The notes under the pieces were generated by a model. The model had not been told where the DNA came from. It made no database searches and saw only the letters and a program-made list of their open reading frames with translations. Positions 15,974-24,638 of a stretch of DNA of 64,000 bases are shown in pieces. Position numbers and translations under genes: made by a program. The number at the start of each line of letters is the position of its first letter. The stretch's first letter is position 1. This stretch comes from Actinoplanes subtropicus (lineage in GTDB: Bacteria > Actinomycetota > Actinomycetes > Mycobacteriales > Micromonosporaceae), in the NCBI RefSeq assembly GCF_000721705.1, contig NZ_JOJL01000029.1, forward strand, positions 1-64,000, read 5' to 3'.

Positions 15974-17359
15974 GTGCCGTCGCGTCAGGACCAGCTCCAC
16001 TCGTACCAGTACTCGCTGCAGCGGGTAGTGGCCGCGCTGGTCACGCACGACCCCGACCCGTCGAAGTCGCCGCTGCGCCGGGCCGGCATGACGGCCCTGG
16101 TCAGCCTGCTGATCGCCAGCCTCGCCGTGCTCGGCGCCACGATCTACGGCGTCCTGACCGGGCAGAGCAGCGCCAACGCCACCGACCCGTCGGTCGTGTT
16201 CCAGGAGAAGGGCACCGGCGCCCGGTTCGTCTACCTCGACGGCAAGTTGCACCCGGTGCTGAATTACACCTCCGGCCTGCTGTTGGCCACCGCGGATGCC
16301 CCCGAGTTGGAAAGCATCTCGTCGGACAAGCTGGCCGCCGTCGAGCTCGGCGCCACCCTGGGCATCCCGAACGCGCCCGACTCGCTGCCGGCCAAGGGCT
16401 CGCTGCTCACCGAGCGCTGGTCGGTGTGCACCGGCGGCGACGCGGGCGCGCCGCGCAGCACCCTGCTGATCGGCGACAAGCTCACCGACGGCACGGTGGC
16501 CGCCAAGGCCGGCGAGGCCCTGCTGATCCGCGACCCGGACCACGCCTGGCTGGTCTACGACAACCAGCGACACATGATCCCCGACGACCGTCTGAACGCG
16601 ACGCTGAGCGTGCTCGGCTGGGCCGGCAAGGAGCCATGGCCGATCGCGACCGCGTTCGAGAACACGATCCCGGTCGGCAAGGAGCTGGTCGGGCCGGCCC
16701 TGCCGCCGAACAGGGGCGCCGACTCGAACATCAACGGCTTCAAGGTCGGTGACATCGTGACCGACTCGGGCCAGCAGTTCGGGATGATCCGTACCGATGA
16801 CATGGCCATCATCACCCCGATGCAGGCCAAGCTGCTGCAGGCCTTGCCCGACGTCAACCAGCCGAAGACGATCGGCAACAAGTTCGCCCAGATCAACCAG
16901 TCCAAGAATGCCCTCAGCGACGAGAACAAGCCGAACGCATTGCCGTACAACGTGCCCAAGCTGCACGACGGCACCCCGTCCCGGGCCTGCATGACGCTCC
17001 CGATCGACCCGAACGGCCGGGACGGCCTGCGGATCGACCCGACTGTGCCGAACGGCACCCAGGTCCCGGCGGGCCCGGACACCCCGGCGAGTGTCGAGAT
17101 CGCCGATTTCGTACACATCGCGCGAGGAAAGGGCGTCCTCGCGTCGCTCTCCCCCTCGCCGAACGCGCCGGCCGACAGCAGCACGGTCGTGCTGATCACC
17201 GACACCGGCCGCGGCTATCCGCTGGCGAACCGATCGTTGATCACCAAGCTCGGGTATGCCGGAGCCAAGCTCCCGCAGATCCCGTCCCAGCTGGTCTCGA
17301 TGGTGCCGCGCGGCCCGTCGCTCGACCCGGCCGCCGCCCGCCAGGCCGTCGCACCGTAG
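15974..17359 (+). CDS. eccB: EccB-type component of a type VII (ESX) secretion system
   Basis: 461 residues from GTG 15974. The N-terminal signature SRQDQLHSYQYSLQRVVAAL is diagnostic of EccB. One membrane helix (about residues 38-60) anchors a large extracytoplasmic domain made of R1-R4 repeats with a cysteine pair (SVCTGG, RACMTLP). EccB is a core subunit of the ESX membrane complex. No eccC, eccD, eccE, mycP or esx genes are seen in this window, so this copy is orphaned from the rest of the locus here. The subtilisin at 1995-3272 is not adjacent and lacks the C-terminal membrane anchor of a mycosin. Confidence 0.9.
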   Translation: MPSRQDQLHSYQYSLQRVVAALVTHDPDPSKSPLRRAGMTALVSLLIASLAVLGATIYGVLTGQSSANATDPSVVFQEKGTGARFVYLDGKLHPVLNYTSGLLLATADAPELESISSDKLAAVELGATLGIPNAPDSLPAKGSLLTERWSVCTGGDAGAPRSTLLIGDKLTDGTVAAKAGEALLIRDPDHAWLVYDNQRHMIPDDRLNATLSVLGWAGKEPWPIATAFENTIPVGKELVGPALPPNRGADSNINGFKVGDIVTDSGQQFGMIRTDDMAIITPMQAKLLQALPDVNQPKTIGNKFAQINQSKNALSDENKPNALPYNVPKLHDGTPSRACMTLPIDPNGRDGLRIDPTVPNGTQVPAGPDTPASVEIADFVHIARGKGVLASLSPSPNAPADSSTVVLITDTGRGYPLANRSLITKLGYAGAKLPQIPSQLVSMVPRGPSLDPAAARQAVAP

Positions 17360-17369
17360 GCACACCGCC

Positions 17370-17398
17370 GGGCGGGTCGCCGTTGCCGGCGCCCGCCC
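17370..17398. terminator. Hairpin between convergent eccB and DUF5324 gene
   Basis: GGGCGGG (17370-17376) pairs with CCCGCCC (17392-17398), and the stem extends inward through GCC/GGC. It lies in the 57-bp gap between the two convergent stop codons and could terminate both transcripts. Confidence 0.55.
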
Positions 17399-17416
17399 TG
17401 AACGGTATGGGGCCTG

Positions 17417-18010
17417 CTACCGAGGGGTTTGCTGAGCCGCGTCCGGCAACGTGCCGTTCGGCGTGGTGTACGAGGAGGGCTCGGCCGGCTCGAAGGCCGC
17501 GTCGTCCGCGCCGCCGACCTGCGACGACCCGATCGGGGTGGCCGGGTCGTACTCGTCCCACTGGCCGGCCTTGCGGCGCCGGGCCAGGTACGCCGCGCCG
17601 ACACCGACTGCCGTGCCGATCAGCGCATAACCCATCAGCCGCGAACCACGGCGCTTGTCGGCCCGGCGCTCGGCCTTCTTGCGCAGCTGATTCGCGTACT
17701 TCTTGTTCTGCTTCGCGGCTTTTTTCGCCTGCCGCTTGCTCATCTTGCCCGCGTGCCGGACGTTGTCCGTCGCGGCGTTGACCAGCGGAGTCAGCGTCGC
17801 GAGGGCGCTGTCCCAGCCGCTGGACGCGGCGTCCTTGGCCTTCGCCGCGGCCGGCTGCACCTTGTCGACCGCGGTCTGCAGCTTCGGCCCGACCGTCGCG
17901 CTGGTCTCCTGAGCCGCGATCGACGCCGCGCGCTTGAAGTGGTCAACGCTCTGGCCGAGCTCGTTCTTCATCCGCCGGCTTCGGCTCCTGCGGCGCATCG
18001 TTGCGAACAC
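17417..18010 (-). CDS. DUF5324-like membrane-associated protein
   Basis: About 197 residues. A GTG at 18008-18010 follows AGGAGG nine bases upstream and is the likely start; ATG at 17969-17971 (MKNELGQSVDHF) is an alternative. The N-terminal part is a long Ala/Lys-rich amphipathic helix region resembling apolipoprotein or phasin-type helices. A very basic stretch (KRQAKKAAKQNKKYA) follows, then one membrane helix (about LMGYALIGTAVGVGAAYLA) and an acidic tail. The family is actinobacterial and of unknown function. It faces eccB and is divergent from the cyclophilin gene. Confidence 0.7.
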   Translation of the reverse strand: MFATMRRRSRSRRMKNELGQSVDHFKRAASIAAQETSATVGPKLQTAVDKVQPAAAKAKDAASSGWDSALATLTPLVNAATDNVRHAGKMSKRQAKKAAKQNKKYANQLRKKAERRADKRRGSRLMGYALIGTAVGVGAAYLARRRKAGQWDEYDPATPIGSSQVGGADDAAFEPAEPSSYTTPNGTLPDAAQQTPR

Positions 18011-18174
18011 CAGTGCCCACCTCCTGTGGTTCTCTCCCACGTCATGGTGCCCTTAACTGGTACCCCGTCGTGGGGGTATCAGACACATAGGGGAGGATCC
18101 GAACTACAAACCGAACTGTCCCATCGCCCCTACGAGGTACGCCAGGGGCGAACGCGACACAGACAGGAGTACCC

Positions 18175-18708
18175 GTGGCCGAGAAGCTTTTCGCCACCCT
18201 GCACACCAACCACGGCCCGATCCGGCTGCAGCTCTTCCCGGATCACGCCCCGGCGACCGTGCGCAACTTCGTGGAGCTCGCGGAGGGCAGCAAGGACTAC
18301 GTCGACCCGCGCACCGGGCAGCAGGGCAAGGGCACGCCCTACTACGACGGCACCATCTCGCACCGGGTCATCGCCGGCTTCATGATCCAGCTGGGCGACC
18401 CGACCGGCACCGGCCGCGGCGGCCCGGGCTTCAAGTTCGGCGACGAGTTCCACCCGGCGCTGCAGTTCGACCGGCCGTACCTGCTCGCCATGGCGAACGC
18501 CGGCCCGGGTACGAACGGCTCGCAGTTCTTCATCACGGTCGCCCCGACCCCCCACCTCAACCGGCGGCACACCATCTTCGGCCAGGTCGCCGACGAGGCG
18601 TCGGCCAAGGTCGTCGACTCGATCGCGACCACCAAGACCGGCCCCGGCGACCGCCCGGTCGAGGACGTGGTGGTCGAGCGCGTGGAAATCGAGCGGGTGA
18701 ACGACTGA
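18175..18708 (+). CDS. Peptidyl-prolyl cis-trans isomerase, cyclophilin type
   Basis: 177 residues from GTG 18175. A complete cyclophilin core is present: TVRNFVELAEG, FHRVI-like SHRVIAGFMIQLGDP, FGDEFHPALQFDRPYLLAMANAGPG, TNGSQFFIT and HTIFGQV. The catalytic Arg in HRVI and the Gln in FMIQ are present. There is no signal peptide, so it acts in the cytoplasm in protein folding. The length is typical of the short actinobacterial PpiA/PpiB group. A long inverted repeat begins across its stop codon. Confidence 0.92.
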   Translation: MAEKLFATLHTNHGPIRLQLFPDHAPATVRNFVELAEGSKDYVDPRTGQQGKGTPYYDGTISHRVIAGFMIQLGDPTGTGRGGPGFKFGDEFHPALQFDRPYLLAMANAGPGTNGSQFFITVAPTPHLNRRHTIFGQVADEASAKVVDSIATTKTGPGDRPVEDVVVERVEIERVND

Positions 18709-18784
18709 GGGTTGTTCGCGACCTACCCGGACAAACGCACGGCGTAAGTCATGCAAGTGGTCTCCACCGTCGCGAACAATCCTC
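18707..18784. repeat. 16-bp inverted repeat with a 46-nt loop
   Basis: The left arm GAGGGTTGTTCGCGAC (18707-18722) and right arm GTCGCGAACAATCCTC (18769-18784) pair at 15 of 16 positions. The arms straddle the cyclophilin stop and the region before the rhomboid gene. The loop is too long for a standard terminator, so the arms may be a protein-binding site, a structured leader, or the ends of a tiny inserted sequence. Confidence 0.55.
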
Positions 18785-18803
18785 ACCGACGTACGGTTAA
18801 TGC

Positions 18804-19715
18804 ATGAGTGAGGCTCCCTCGACGGCACCGGTCTGCTATCGGCATCCGTCGCGGGAGACCTACATCCGCTGCACCCGGTGCGAGCGGCCGATCTGCCCCG
18901 ACTGCATGAACGAGGCGGCGGTCGGCCACCAATGCCCGGAATGTGTCGCGGAGGGCCGGCGCAGCCAGCGGCCGGCGCGGACCGCCTTCGGGGGGAGCCG
19001 CGCCGGTCAGTCCGGCCTGGCGACCCGCTCGCTGATCGCCCTCAACGTCATCGTGTTCGTCATCTCGGCGATCTCCGGCGGCGCCAAGGCACTGGGCGGT
19101 TCCGGCGGGTGGTTCGGCATGCTGGGCTCCGCCACGCCGGTCACCCAGTGGGGCGAGGTGCTCGGCTACGCGCCGTACACCCTGGGCGGCCCGGTGCACG
19201 GCATCGCCGCCGGCGAGTGGTACCGGCTCGGCACCGCGATGTTCCTGCACTACGGCGTGCTGCACATCCTGCTCAACATGTGGGTGCTCTGGCAGCTGGG
19301 CCGCTATCTGGAGGCCCGGCTCGGCCCGGCGCGCTTCGTGGCGCTCTATCTGCTGGCCGGCCTGGGCGGCAACGTGGCGGCCTACCTCTTCACCCCGGCC
19401 AACCAGGGCGCGGCCGGCGCCTCGACCGCGATCTTCGGCCTGTTCGCCGCGATCATCATCGTGAACCGGCGCCTCAAGCTGGACATCAGCGCCCTGATCC
19501 CGCTCCTGGTGGTCAACCTGCTCTTCACCTTCACGGTGCCGAACATCTCCGTGGCAGGCCATCTGGGCGGCTTGGTGGTGGGCGGCGTGGTGGGCCTCAT
19601 CCTGGCGTACGCCCCATCGGCCCGGCGAACACAGTTCCAGGTGGCGGGCTGCGCCATAGTCCTGGTCCTGCTCGTTGTCGCGTCCGTTCTCCGGACCATG
19701 TCCCTGCTCGGCTGA
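18804..19715 (+). CDS. Rhomboid-family intramembrane serine protease with N-terminal zinc-binding domain
   Basis: 303 residues. An N-terminal zinc-ribbon/B-box-like region (about residues 9-50) has the cysteines CYRHP, CTRCERPICPDC and CPEC. Six or so membrane helices follow. The catalytic serine is S207 in GASTAIFG and the histidine H253 in VAGHLGGLVVG, which together form the rhomboid dyad; HILLNMWVLWQLG is the conserved helix-2 segment. It should cleave membrane-protein substrates inside the bilayer. The zinc domain is common in actinobacterial rhomboids, and its partner is unknown. ATG 18804 follows the inverted repeat by 19 nt. Confidence 0.88.
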   Translation: MSEAPSTAPVCYRHPSRETYIRCTRCERPICPDCMNEAAVGHQCPECVAEGRRSQRPARTAFGGSRAGQSGLATRSLIALNVIVFVISAISGGAKALGGSGGWFGMLGSATPVTQWGEVLGYAPYTLGGPVHGIAAGEWYRLGTAMFLHYGVLHILLNMWVLWQLGRYLEARLGPARFVALYLLAGLGGNVAAYLFTPANQGAAGASTAIFGLFAAIIIVNRRLKLDISALIPLLVVNLLFTFTVPNISVAGHLGGLVVGGVVGLILAYAPSARRTQFQVAGCAIVLVLLVVASVLRTMSLLG

Positions 19716-19990
19716 CCAGGCGGCGTAATGAAATTGGTTCTGAAGCACTCGCATTTGCGGCAAGACTGGCCAAAAGCTTCAGATCCACACAGATCCACGT
19801 AGCGGAAAATCCGCCTTCGCCCGATATATCGCCGGCGAACTGGCACCCCGACCACATCAGACGGTCAACCGGCTGGCGTCACTAGTCCGTTCGGCCGTCT
19901 TCTCCTGGCGTTCCGCCGATGTACGCGCGCGAGGGATCGACGTTGAGTGTTTGAGCTCAGCTCATTTTCCGCTCACGGGGGAACCCAAGC
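19716..19990. other. 275-bp intergenic region
   Basis: I see no gene, RNA or clear operator here. A small direct repeat (CAGATCCACA / CAGATCCACG near 19780-19800) is present. The last bases before 19991 contain a GGGGGAA that may serve as the ribosome site for the galactose oxidase gene. The composition is less GC-rich than the flanking genes. Confidence 0.4.
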
Positions 19991-22930
19991 ATGCACATGC
20001 GTGGCCACCACTGGACCCGGGCCGCGGCCACCGCTGTTCTCTGCGTGCTCACCGGCACCGCCGTGATCCTGCACCACCAGGCCGGCAACGACAGCGCGAC
20101 GGCCGCCGAGCCGGTCACCGCCGATCCGCACGCCGGGCACATCATGCCCGAGGCGGTGCCGGTCGCCGTGACGACCGCCGCGCCCCTGCCGCGCACCGGC
20201 TGGACAGCCACCGCCGACAGCGCGGACGCCGCCGCCTCCCGGGTGCTCGACGGTGACGCGCAGACCTCGTGGAAGAGCGGCAGCGGCGCCCTGCCGCACT
20301 CGATCACGATCGACACGCACAACCGGATCGCGCTGAGCGGCCTCACCTACATGCCCTCCGACGGCGCGAACGGCCGCATCGGCCGGTACCAGGTGCAGAT
20401 CAGCGACAACGGCACGACCTGGGGCGCGAACGTCGCCACCGGCACGTTCGCCGACGACGACACGGTCAAGACCATCACGATCGGCACCACGGTGACCCGG
20501 TACGTGCGGCTGACCGTGCTCAGCGAGGCCGGCGACCGGGTCACCTGGACCTCGGCCGCGGAGATCAACCTGCTCGGCGGGACGGACCCGGCGCTGCCGC
20601 GGACCGGCTGGACGGTCGCGGCCGACAGCCAGGAGACCGCGAAGCAGTCCGGCGCGGCGATCAACGCCATCGACGGCAACACCGCGACGATGTGGCATTC
20701 GGCGTGGAGCTCGACCCCGCCGACGCCGCTGCCGCACACCTTCACCATCGACATGCACAAGAACAACCTGGTGTCCGGCCTGAGCTACCTGCCGCGCCAG
20801 GATGCGTCCAACAACGGCGACATCGGCAGCTACACGGTCCAGACCAGCGTCGACGGCGTGTCCTGGGCGCCGCAGTCGGTCAGCGGCAAGTTCGCCGACA
20901 AGAAGCTCGCGCAGACGATCACGTTCCCGTCGCAGATCGCGCGCTACGTCCGCCTCACCGCGATCTCCGAGGCCGGCGGCCGCGGGCCGTGGAGCAGCGC
21001 CGCCGAGATCAACGTGCTGGGCCGGGACAACCCGACGCTGGCCCGGACCGGCTGGACGGTCACCGCCGACTCGCAGGAGACGAAGTCGGAGACCGCTCCG
21101 GCCACCCGCGCGATCGACGGCAGCAACGCCACGTACTGGCACAGCCAGTACTCGCCGGCGCCGGCCAAGCCGCTGCCGCACTGGATCACCGTCAACATGG
21201 GCAAGGTCCAGGCGGTCGGCGGCCTCTCCTATCTGCCCCGTCCGGCCGCGAGCAACCACGGGCGGATCGGCTCGTACAAGATCGAGACGTCGACGGACAA
21301 CAAGACCTGGACGACCCGGATCAGCGCCGGGAAGTTCGGCGACAGCCCGGCCGGCCAGACGGTGGTGTTCCCGCCCGTCGACGCGAAATACGTGCGGCTG
21401 ACCGCCACCACCGAGGCCGGCAACCGTGGCCCGTGGACCTCGATCGCCGAGCTCAACCTGCTCGGCGCGAGCGGCTCGGTCACCCCCAACCGCGGCACCT
21501 GGGGCGCGCCGGTCGGCTTCCCGCTGGTCCCGGTCGCCGCGGCGCTGCTGCCCAACGGCAAGGTGCTGACCTGGGCGGCCTACCTGCCGAACGCCTACAA
21601 CGGCAGCGACGGCCTCAGCACGATCACCGCCACGTACGACCCGAAGACCGGCGTGGTGACCCAGCGGACGGTCACCGAGACCGGGCACGACATGTTCTGC
21701 CCCGGCATCTCGGTGCTGGCGGACGGCCGGGTGATCGTCACCGGCGGCAACAACAACCAGAAGACCAGCATCTACGACCCGGCCACGGACGCCTGGACCG
21801 ACGGCGGCAACCTGACCACCGGCCGGGGCTACCAGGCCAGCGTCACCCTCGGCAGCGGCAAGGTGTTCACCATCGGCGGCTCGTGGAGCGGCCCGGTGGG
21901 CGGCACCGGCACCAACCCGCACAAGGCCGGCGAGGTCTGGACGCCCGGCGTCGGCTGGCACGCGCTGCCCGGCGCCGACGTCGTGCCGATGCTGACCAAC
22001 GACAGCAACGCGCTCGGCGACTACCGCAAGGACAACCACGCGTGGCTGTTCGCCTGGAAGGGCGACAAGATCCTGCAGGCCGGTCCGAGCAAGGCGATGA
22101 ACTGGTACTCGGTGGACGGCGACGGTTCGGTCTCGCCGGCCGGCACCCGTAGCGACGCGGACGAGATGAACGGCAGCGCCGTCATGTACGACACCGGCAA
22201 GATCCTCACGCTGGGCGGCTCGCCGAACTACAACAATTCGGACGCCACCGCCGACGCGCACGTGGTCACCATCAACGACGACGGCACGGTGACCAGCCGG
22301 GCGGTCGGGTCGATGGCGAACACCCGCGCGTTCCAGAACAGCGTGGCGCTACCGGACGGCAAGGTGCTGGTGATCGGCGGCGAGAACTACGCGGTGCCGT
22401 TCTCGGACAACACCGCGGTGCTCAACGCCGAGCTGTGGGACCCGACCTCCGGTCAGTTCAGCACGATGGACACGATGGCAGTGCCGCGCACCTACCACAG
22501 CGTCGCGCTGCTGCTGCCGGACGGCCGGGTGTTCAGCGGCGGCGGCGGCCTCTGCGGCAGTTGCGCCACGAACCACCCCGACTCGCAGATCTTCACCCCG
22601 CCGTACCTGCTCAACGCGGACGGCTCGGCCGCCCAGCGCCCGGCCATCACCGACGCGCCGGAGACCCTGCAGAACGGCGACAGCTTCAACGTGACGACCG
22701 ACAGCGCGGTCACGTCGTTCGCCATCGTCCGGATGGGGTCGGCGACCCACTCGGTCGACACTGACCAGCGCCGGCTCTCGCTGCCGCTGTCGGTCGGCGC
22801 GGACGGCACGTACAAGCTGACCATCCCGTCGGACCCGGGCGTCGCGGTGCCGGGTTACTGGATGCTCTTCGCGCTCAACGCGAAGGGCGTGCCCAGCGTC
22901 GCGCACGTCATCCACGTCACGCACCACTAA
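19991..22930 (+). CDS. Secreted galactose oxidase-like copper radical oxidase with three discoidin modules
   Basis: 979 residues. A signal/anchor segment (about 8-30) is followed by three F5/8-type C (CBM32-like) modules at about 67-198, 201-347 and 350-490, each opening with RTGWT and ending in an AEINLLG/AELNLLG-like strand. A kelch beta-propeller and a C-terminal Ig-like domain follow. Every copper-site residue of galactose oxidase has a counterpart: C570 (DMFCPGIS, thioether partner), Y614 (RGYQASVTL, radical Tyr), Y835/H836 (RTYHSVALLLPDG) and H920 (GSATHSVDTDQRR). The enzyme should oxidise primary alcohols to aldehydes, producing H2O2, while the modules bind glycans. The natural substrate is unknown. 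A perfect terminator follows. Confidence 0.93.
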   Translation: MHMRGHHWTRAAATAVLCVLTGTAVILHHQAGNDSATAAEPVTADPHAGHIMPEAVPVAVTTAAPLPRTGWTATADSADAAASRVLDGDAQTSWKSGSGALPHSITIDTHNRIALSGLTYMPSDGANGRIGRYQVQISDNGTTWGANVATGTFADDDTVKTITIGTTVTRYVRLTVLSEAGDRVTWTSAAEINLLGGTDPALPRTGWTVAADSQETAKQSGAAINAIDGNTATMWHSAWSSTPPTPLPHTFTIDMHKNNLVSGLSYLPRQDASNNGDIGSYTVQTSVDGVSWAPQSVSGKFADKKLAQTITFPSQIARYVRLTAISEAGGRGPWSSAAEINVLGRDNPTLARTGWTVTADSQETKSETAPATRAIDGSNATYWHSQYSPAPAKPLPHWITVNMGKVQAVGGLSYLPRPAASNHGRIGSYKIETSTDNKTWTTRISAGKFGDSPAGQTVVFPPVDAKYVRLTATTEAGNRGPWTSIAELNLLGASGSVTPNRGTWGAPVGFPLVPVAAALLPNGKVLTWAAYLPNAYNGSDGLSTITATYDPKTGVVTQRTVTETGHDMFCPGISVLADGRVIVTGGNNNQKTSIYDPATDAWTDGGNLTTGRGYQASVTLGSGKVFTIGGSWSGPVGGTGTNPHKAGEVWTPGVGWHALPGADVVPMLTNDSNALGDYRKDNHAWLFAWKGDKILQAGPSKAMNWYSVDGDGSVSPAGTRSDADEMNGSAVMYDTGKILTLGGSPNYNNSDATADAHVVTINDDGTVTSRAVGSMANTRAFQNSVALPDGKVLVIGGENYAVPFSDNTAVLNAELWDPTSGQFSTMDTMAVPRTYHSVALLLPDGRVFSGGGGLCGSCATNHPDSQIFTPPYLLNADGSAAQRPAITDAPETLQNGDSFNVTTDSAVTSFAIVRMGSATHSVDTDQRRLSLPLSVGADGTYKLTIPSDPGVAVPGYWMLFALNAKGVPSVAHVIHVTHH

Positions 22931-22946
22931 AACCTCTGCTTGCGTA

Positions 22947-22988
22947 CGCCGGGACCGTCCCCGCCCTCACCAGGGGACGGTCCCGGCG
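22947..22988. terminator. Bidirectional terminator between galactose oxidase and SDR genes
   Basis: A perfect 16-bp stem, CGCCGGGACCGTCCCC (22947-22962) and GGGGACGGTCCCGGCG (22973-22988), has a 10-nt loop. It lies 16 nt after the galactose oxidase stop. The right arm forms the last codons of the convergent SDR gene, so it can serve both. Confidence 0.78.
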
Positions 22989-23692
22989 TCCTCGAGGAAG
23001 GACCCGGTCGGGCTCTCCGGCACCGTCGCCAGCCGAACGGCGATCGCCGCGCCCTGCTCGGCCGTCCGTTCGAGCGACAGCCCCAGCCCGGCCGCGAAGT
23101 CGGTGGCGCAGGCGCCCGGCGCGATGGCGTTGACCGAGATGCCGTCGGCGGCCAGGCCCTTCGCGTACATCACGGTGAGCATGTTGAGCGCGGCCTTCGA
23201 CGACGGGTAGGCGACTGCGATCCGCGACGTGGCGTACTTGTGCGCCGGATCGGACTGCCAGGCCAGCGAGCCGGTGCCGCTGGAGACATTGACGATCCGG
23301 GCCGCGCCGGCCGTCCGCAGCAAGGGCAGAAAGGTCTCGGTGACCCGGAACACCCCGAAGAGGTTGGTCTCGTAGACCGCGCGCACCACCGCCAGGTCCA
23401 CCTCGCCGACCTGCTGGCCGTCCAGGCCGCCGGAGACACCGGCGTTGTTGACCAGCACGTCCAGTTTCCCGTACCACTCCTCGATCCGGGCGGCCGCGTC
23501 CCGTACCGAGACGTCGTCGGTCACGTCCAGCGGCACCGAGCGGCCGCCGATCCGCCGGGCCGCCTCCTCGCCCGCGAGCGGGTCGCGCGCCCCGATCACC
23601 ACCGTCATGCCGTGCTCGGCCAGCCCGTGCGCGATCGCCGCGCCGATTCCCCGATTGCCCCCGGTGACCAGGGCGATTTTCGTCGTCTGCAT
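22967..23692 (-). CDS. Short-chain dehydrogenase/reductase (SDR)
   Basis: 241 residues from ATG 23690-23692. Classical SDR motifs are present: TGGNRGIG (cofactor binding, residues 10-17), NNAG (82-85), S137/S138, Y162 and K166 (AYPSSKAA). The acidic or basic residue after the second strand (GARDP) favours NADPH. The substrate is unknown. It is divergent from the LysR regulator gene at 23763 with a 70-bp gap, the normal arrangement of a LysR regulator with its target. Confidence 0.88.
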   Translation of the reverse strand: MQTTKIALVTGGNRGIGAAIAHGLAEHGMTVVIGARDPLAGEEAARRIGGRSVPLDVTDDVSVRDAAARIEEWYGKLDVLVNNAGVSGGLDGQQVGEVDLAVVRAVYETNLFGVFRVTETFLPLLRTAGAARIVNVSSGTGSLAWQSDPAHKYATSRIAVAYPSSKAALNMLTVMYAKGLAADGISVNAIAPGACATDFAAGLGLSLERTAEQGAAIAVRLATVPESPTGSFLEDAGTVPW

Positions 23693-23749
23693 GACTCCAT
23701 CGGACCAGCGGCGACCGGCCGGCGTCCAAGATAGATCGGGTGTGCGGCG

Positions 23750-23764
23750 ATACCTTTGCGGTAT
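23750..23764. promoter_or_regulatory. Candidate LysR operator overlapping the regulator start
   Basis: The perfect 5-bp palindrome ATACC-N5-GGTAT fits the ATAC/GTAT form of the T-N11-A LysR box. It includes the first two bases of the LysR ATG (23763-23765), so binding would also block the regulator's own expression. It is 58 bp upstream of the divergent SDR start. Confidence 0.5.
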
Positions 23765-24638
23765 GACGGACGACGTCGAGACCCGTGAGCTGCGGTATTT
23801 CGTGGCGGTCGCGGAGGAACTGCACTTCGGCCGGGCCGCCGACCGGCTCGGCATCGCGCAGCCGCCGTTGTCCCGGGCGATCCGGCGGCTCGAGCATCGC
23901 CTGCACGTCGAGCTTTTCGACCGTACGGGCAAAGGCACCCGCCTCACCGCGGCCGGCGAGGTGCTCCTCGGCGAGGCCCGGCCGGCGCTGGAGGCGGTCG
24001 CCGCGGCGGTCCGCCGCACCCGGCGGGCCGGCCAGCCGCAGCGGTCGCTGGTGCTGGCGATGAAGCCCGGCGGCGACGGCGGCCTGCTGCGCCGGATCCT
24101 GGCCCGATACGAGGCGGATCCGGACGCGCTGCCGGTCGAGTTCGCCTTCTCGATCCGCGAGCGGGCGGCGATGCTGCGCGGCGGGCAGGCCGACGTGGGC
24201 CTGCTGCACCACCCGCAGAACGACCTGCGTGGCCTGGCCAGCGAGCCGCTCGGGGTGGAGGGCCGGATGGTCGCGCTCGCCGAGGACCACCCGCTCGCCG
24301 CCAAGGACAGCATCGGCCTGGCCGACCTGGCCGGCGAGACGATGCCGCAGTGGCCGGAGGCGGCCGACCTCGGCCCGGGCCCGGTGATCCGGGACGCCGG
24401 CGAGGTCATGCAACTGGTCGCGCTGGGCCGGATGGTCGCGCTGGTCAGCGACTCGGCGGCCGGGCGACCGTACGCCGGGGTGGTCTACCGCCCGGTGCCG
24501 GACGCCGAGCCGGCCACGCTGGTGGTGGCCTGGCCGGAGGGCAGCCGCTCCCGGCCCGTCGCGGCGTTCGTGCGAGCGGCCCGGGCAGCGGCCGCCGAAG
24601 GCGACCCCTCGACCGGCCGGGCGCCGGCCGAAGGTTAG
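23763..24638 (+). CDS. LysR-family transcriptional regulator
   Basis: 291 residues from ATG 23763. The winged helix-turn-helix lies at residues about 8-65 (LRYFVAVAEELHFGRAADRLGIAQPPLSRAIRRLE, shown only as the family's order of motifs HFGRAA and QPPLSRAIR). A linker helix and a periplasmic-binding-like effector domain (about 90-290) follow. It probably controls the divergent SDR gene. It resembles the neighbouring LysR gene, with which it overlaps tail to tail by 4 nt (24635-24638), so the two may be paralogs. Confidence 0.88.
   Translation: MTDDVETRELRYFVAVAEELHFGRAADRLGIAQPPLSRAIRRLEHRLHVELFDRTGKGTRLTAAGEVLLGEARPALEAVAAAVRRTRRAGQPQRSLVLAMKPGGDGGLLRRILARYEADPDALPVEFAFSIRERAAMLRGGQADVGLLHHPQNDLRGLASEPLGVEGRMVALAEDHPLAAKDSIGLADLAGETMPQWPEAADLGPGPVIRDAGEVMQLVALGRMVALVSDSAAGRPYAGVVYRPVPDAEPATLVVAWPEGSRSRPVAAFVRAARAAAAEGDPSTGRAPAEG

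Noticed and set aside
14768..17365. 865-codon minus-strand frame over corA and eccB
   Set aside because: It is a shadow of two recognisable plus-strand genes in high-GC DNA. Its translation has no known motif.
20180..21480. CRISPR-like or tandem DNA repeat
   Set aside because: The repeat units are about 440 bp, differ in sequence, and encode three protein modules of one gene.
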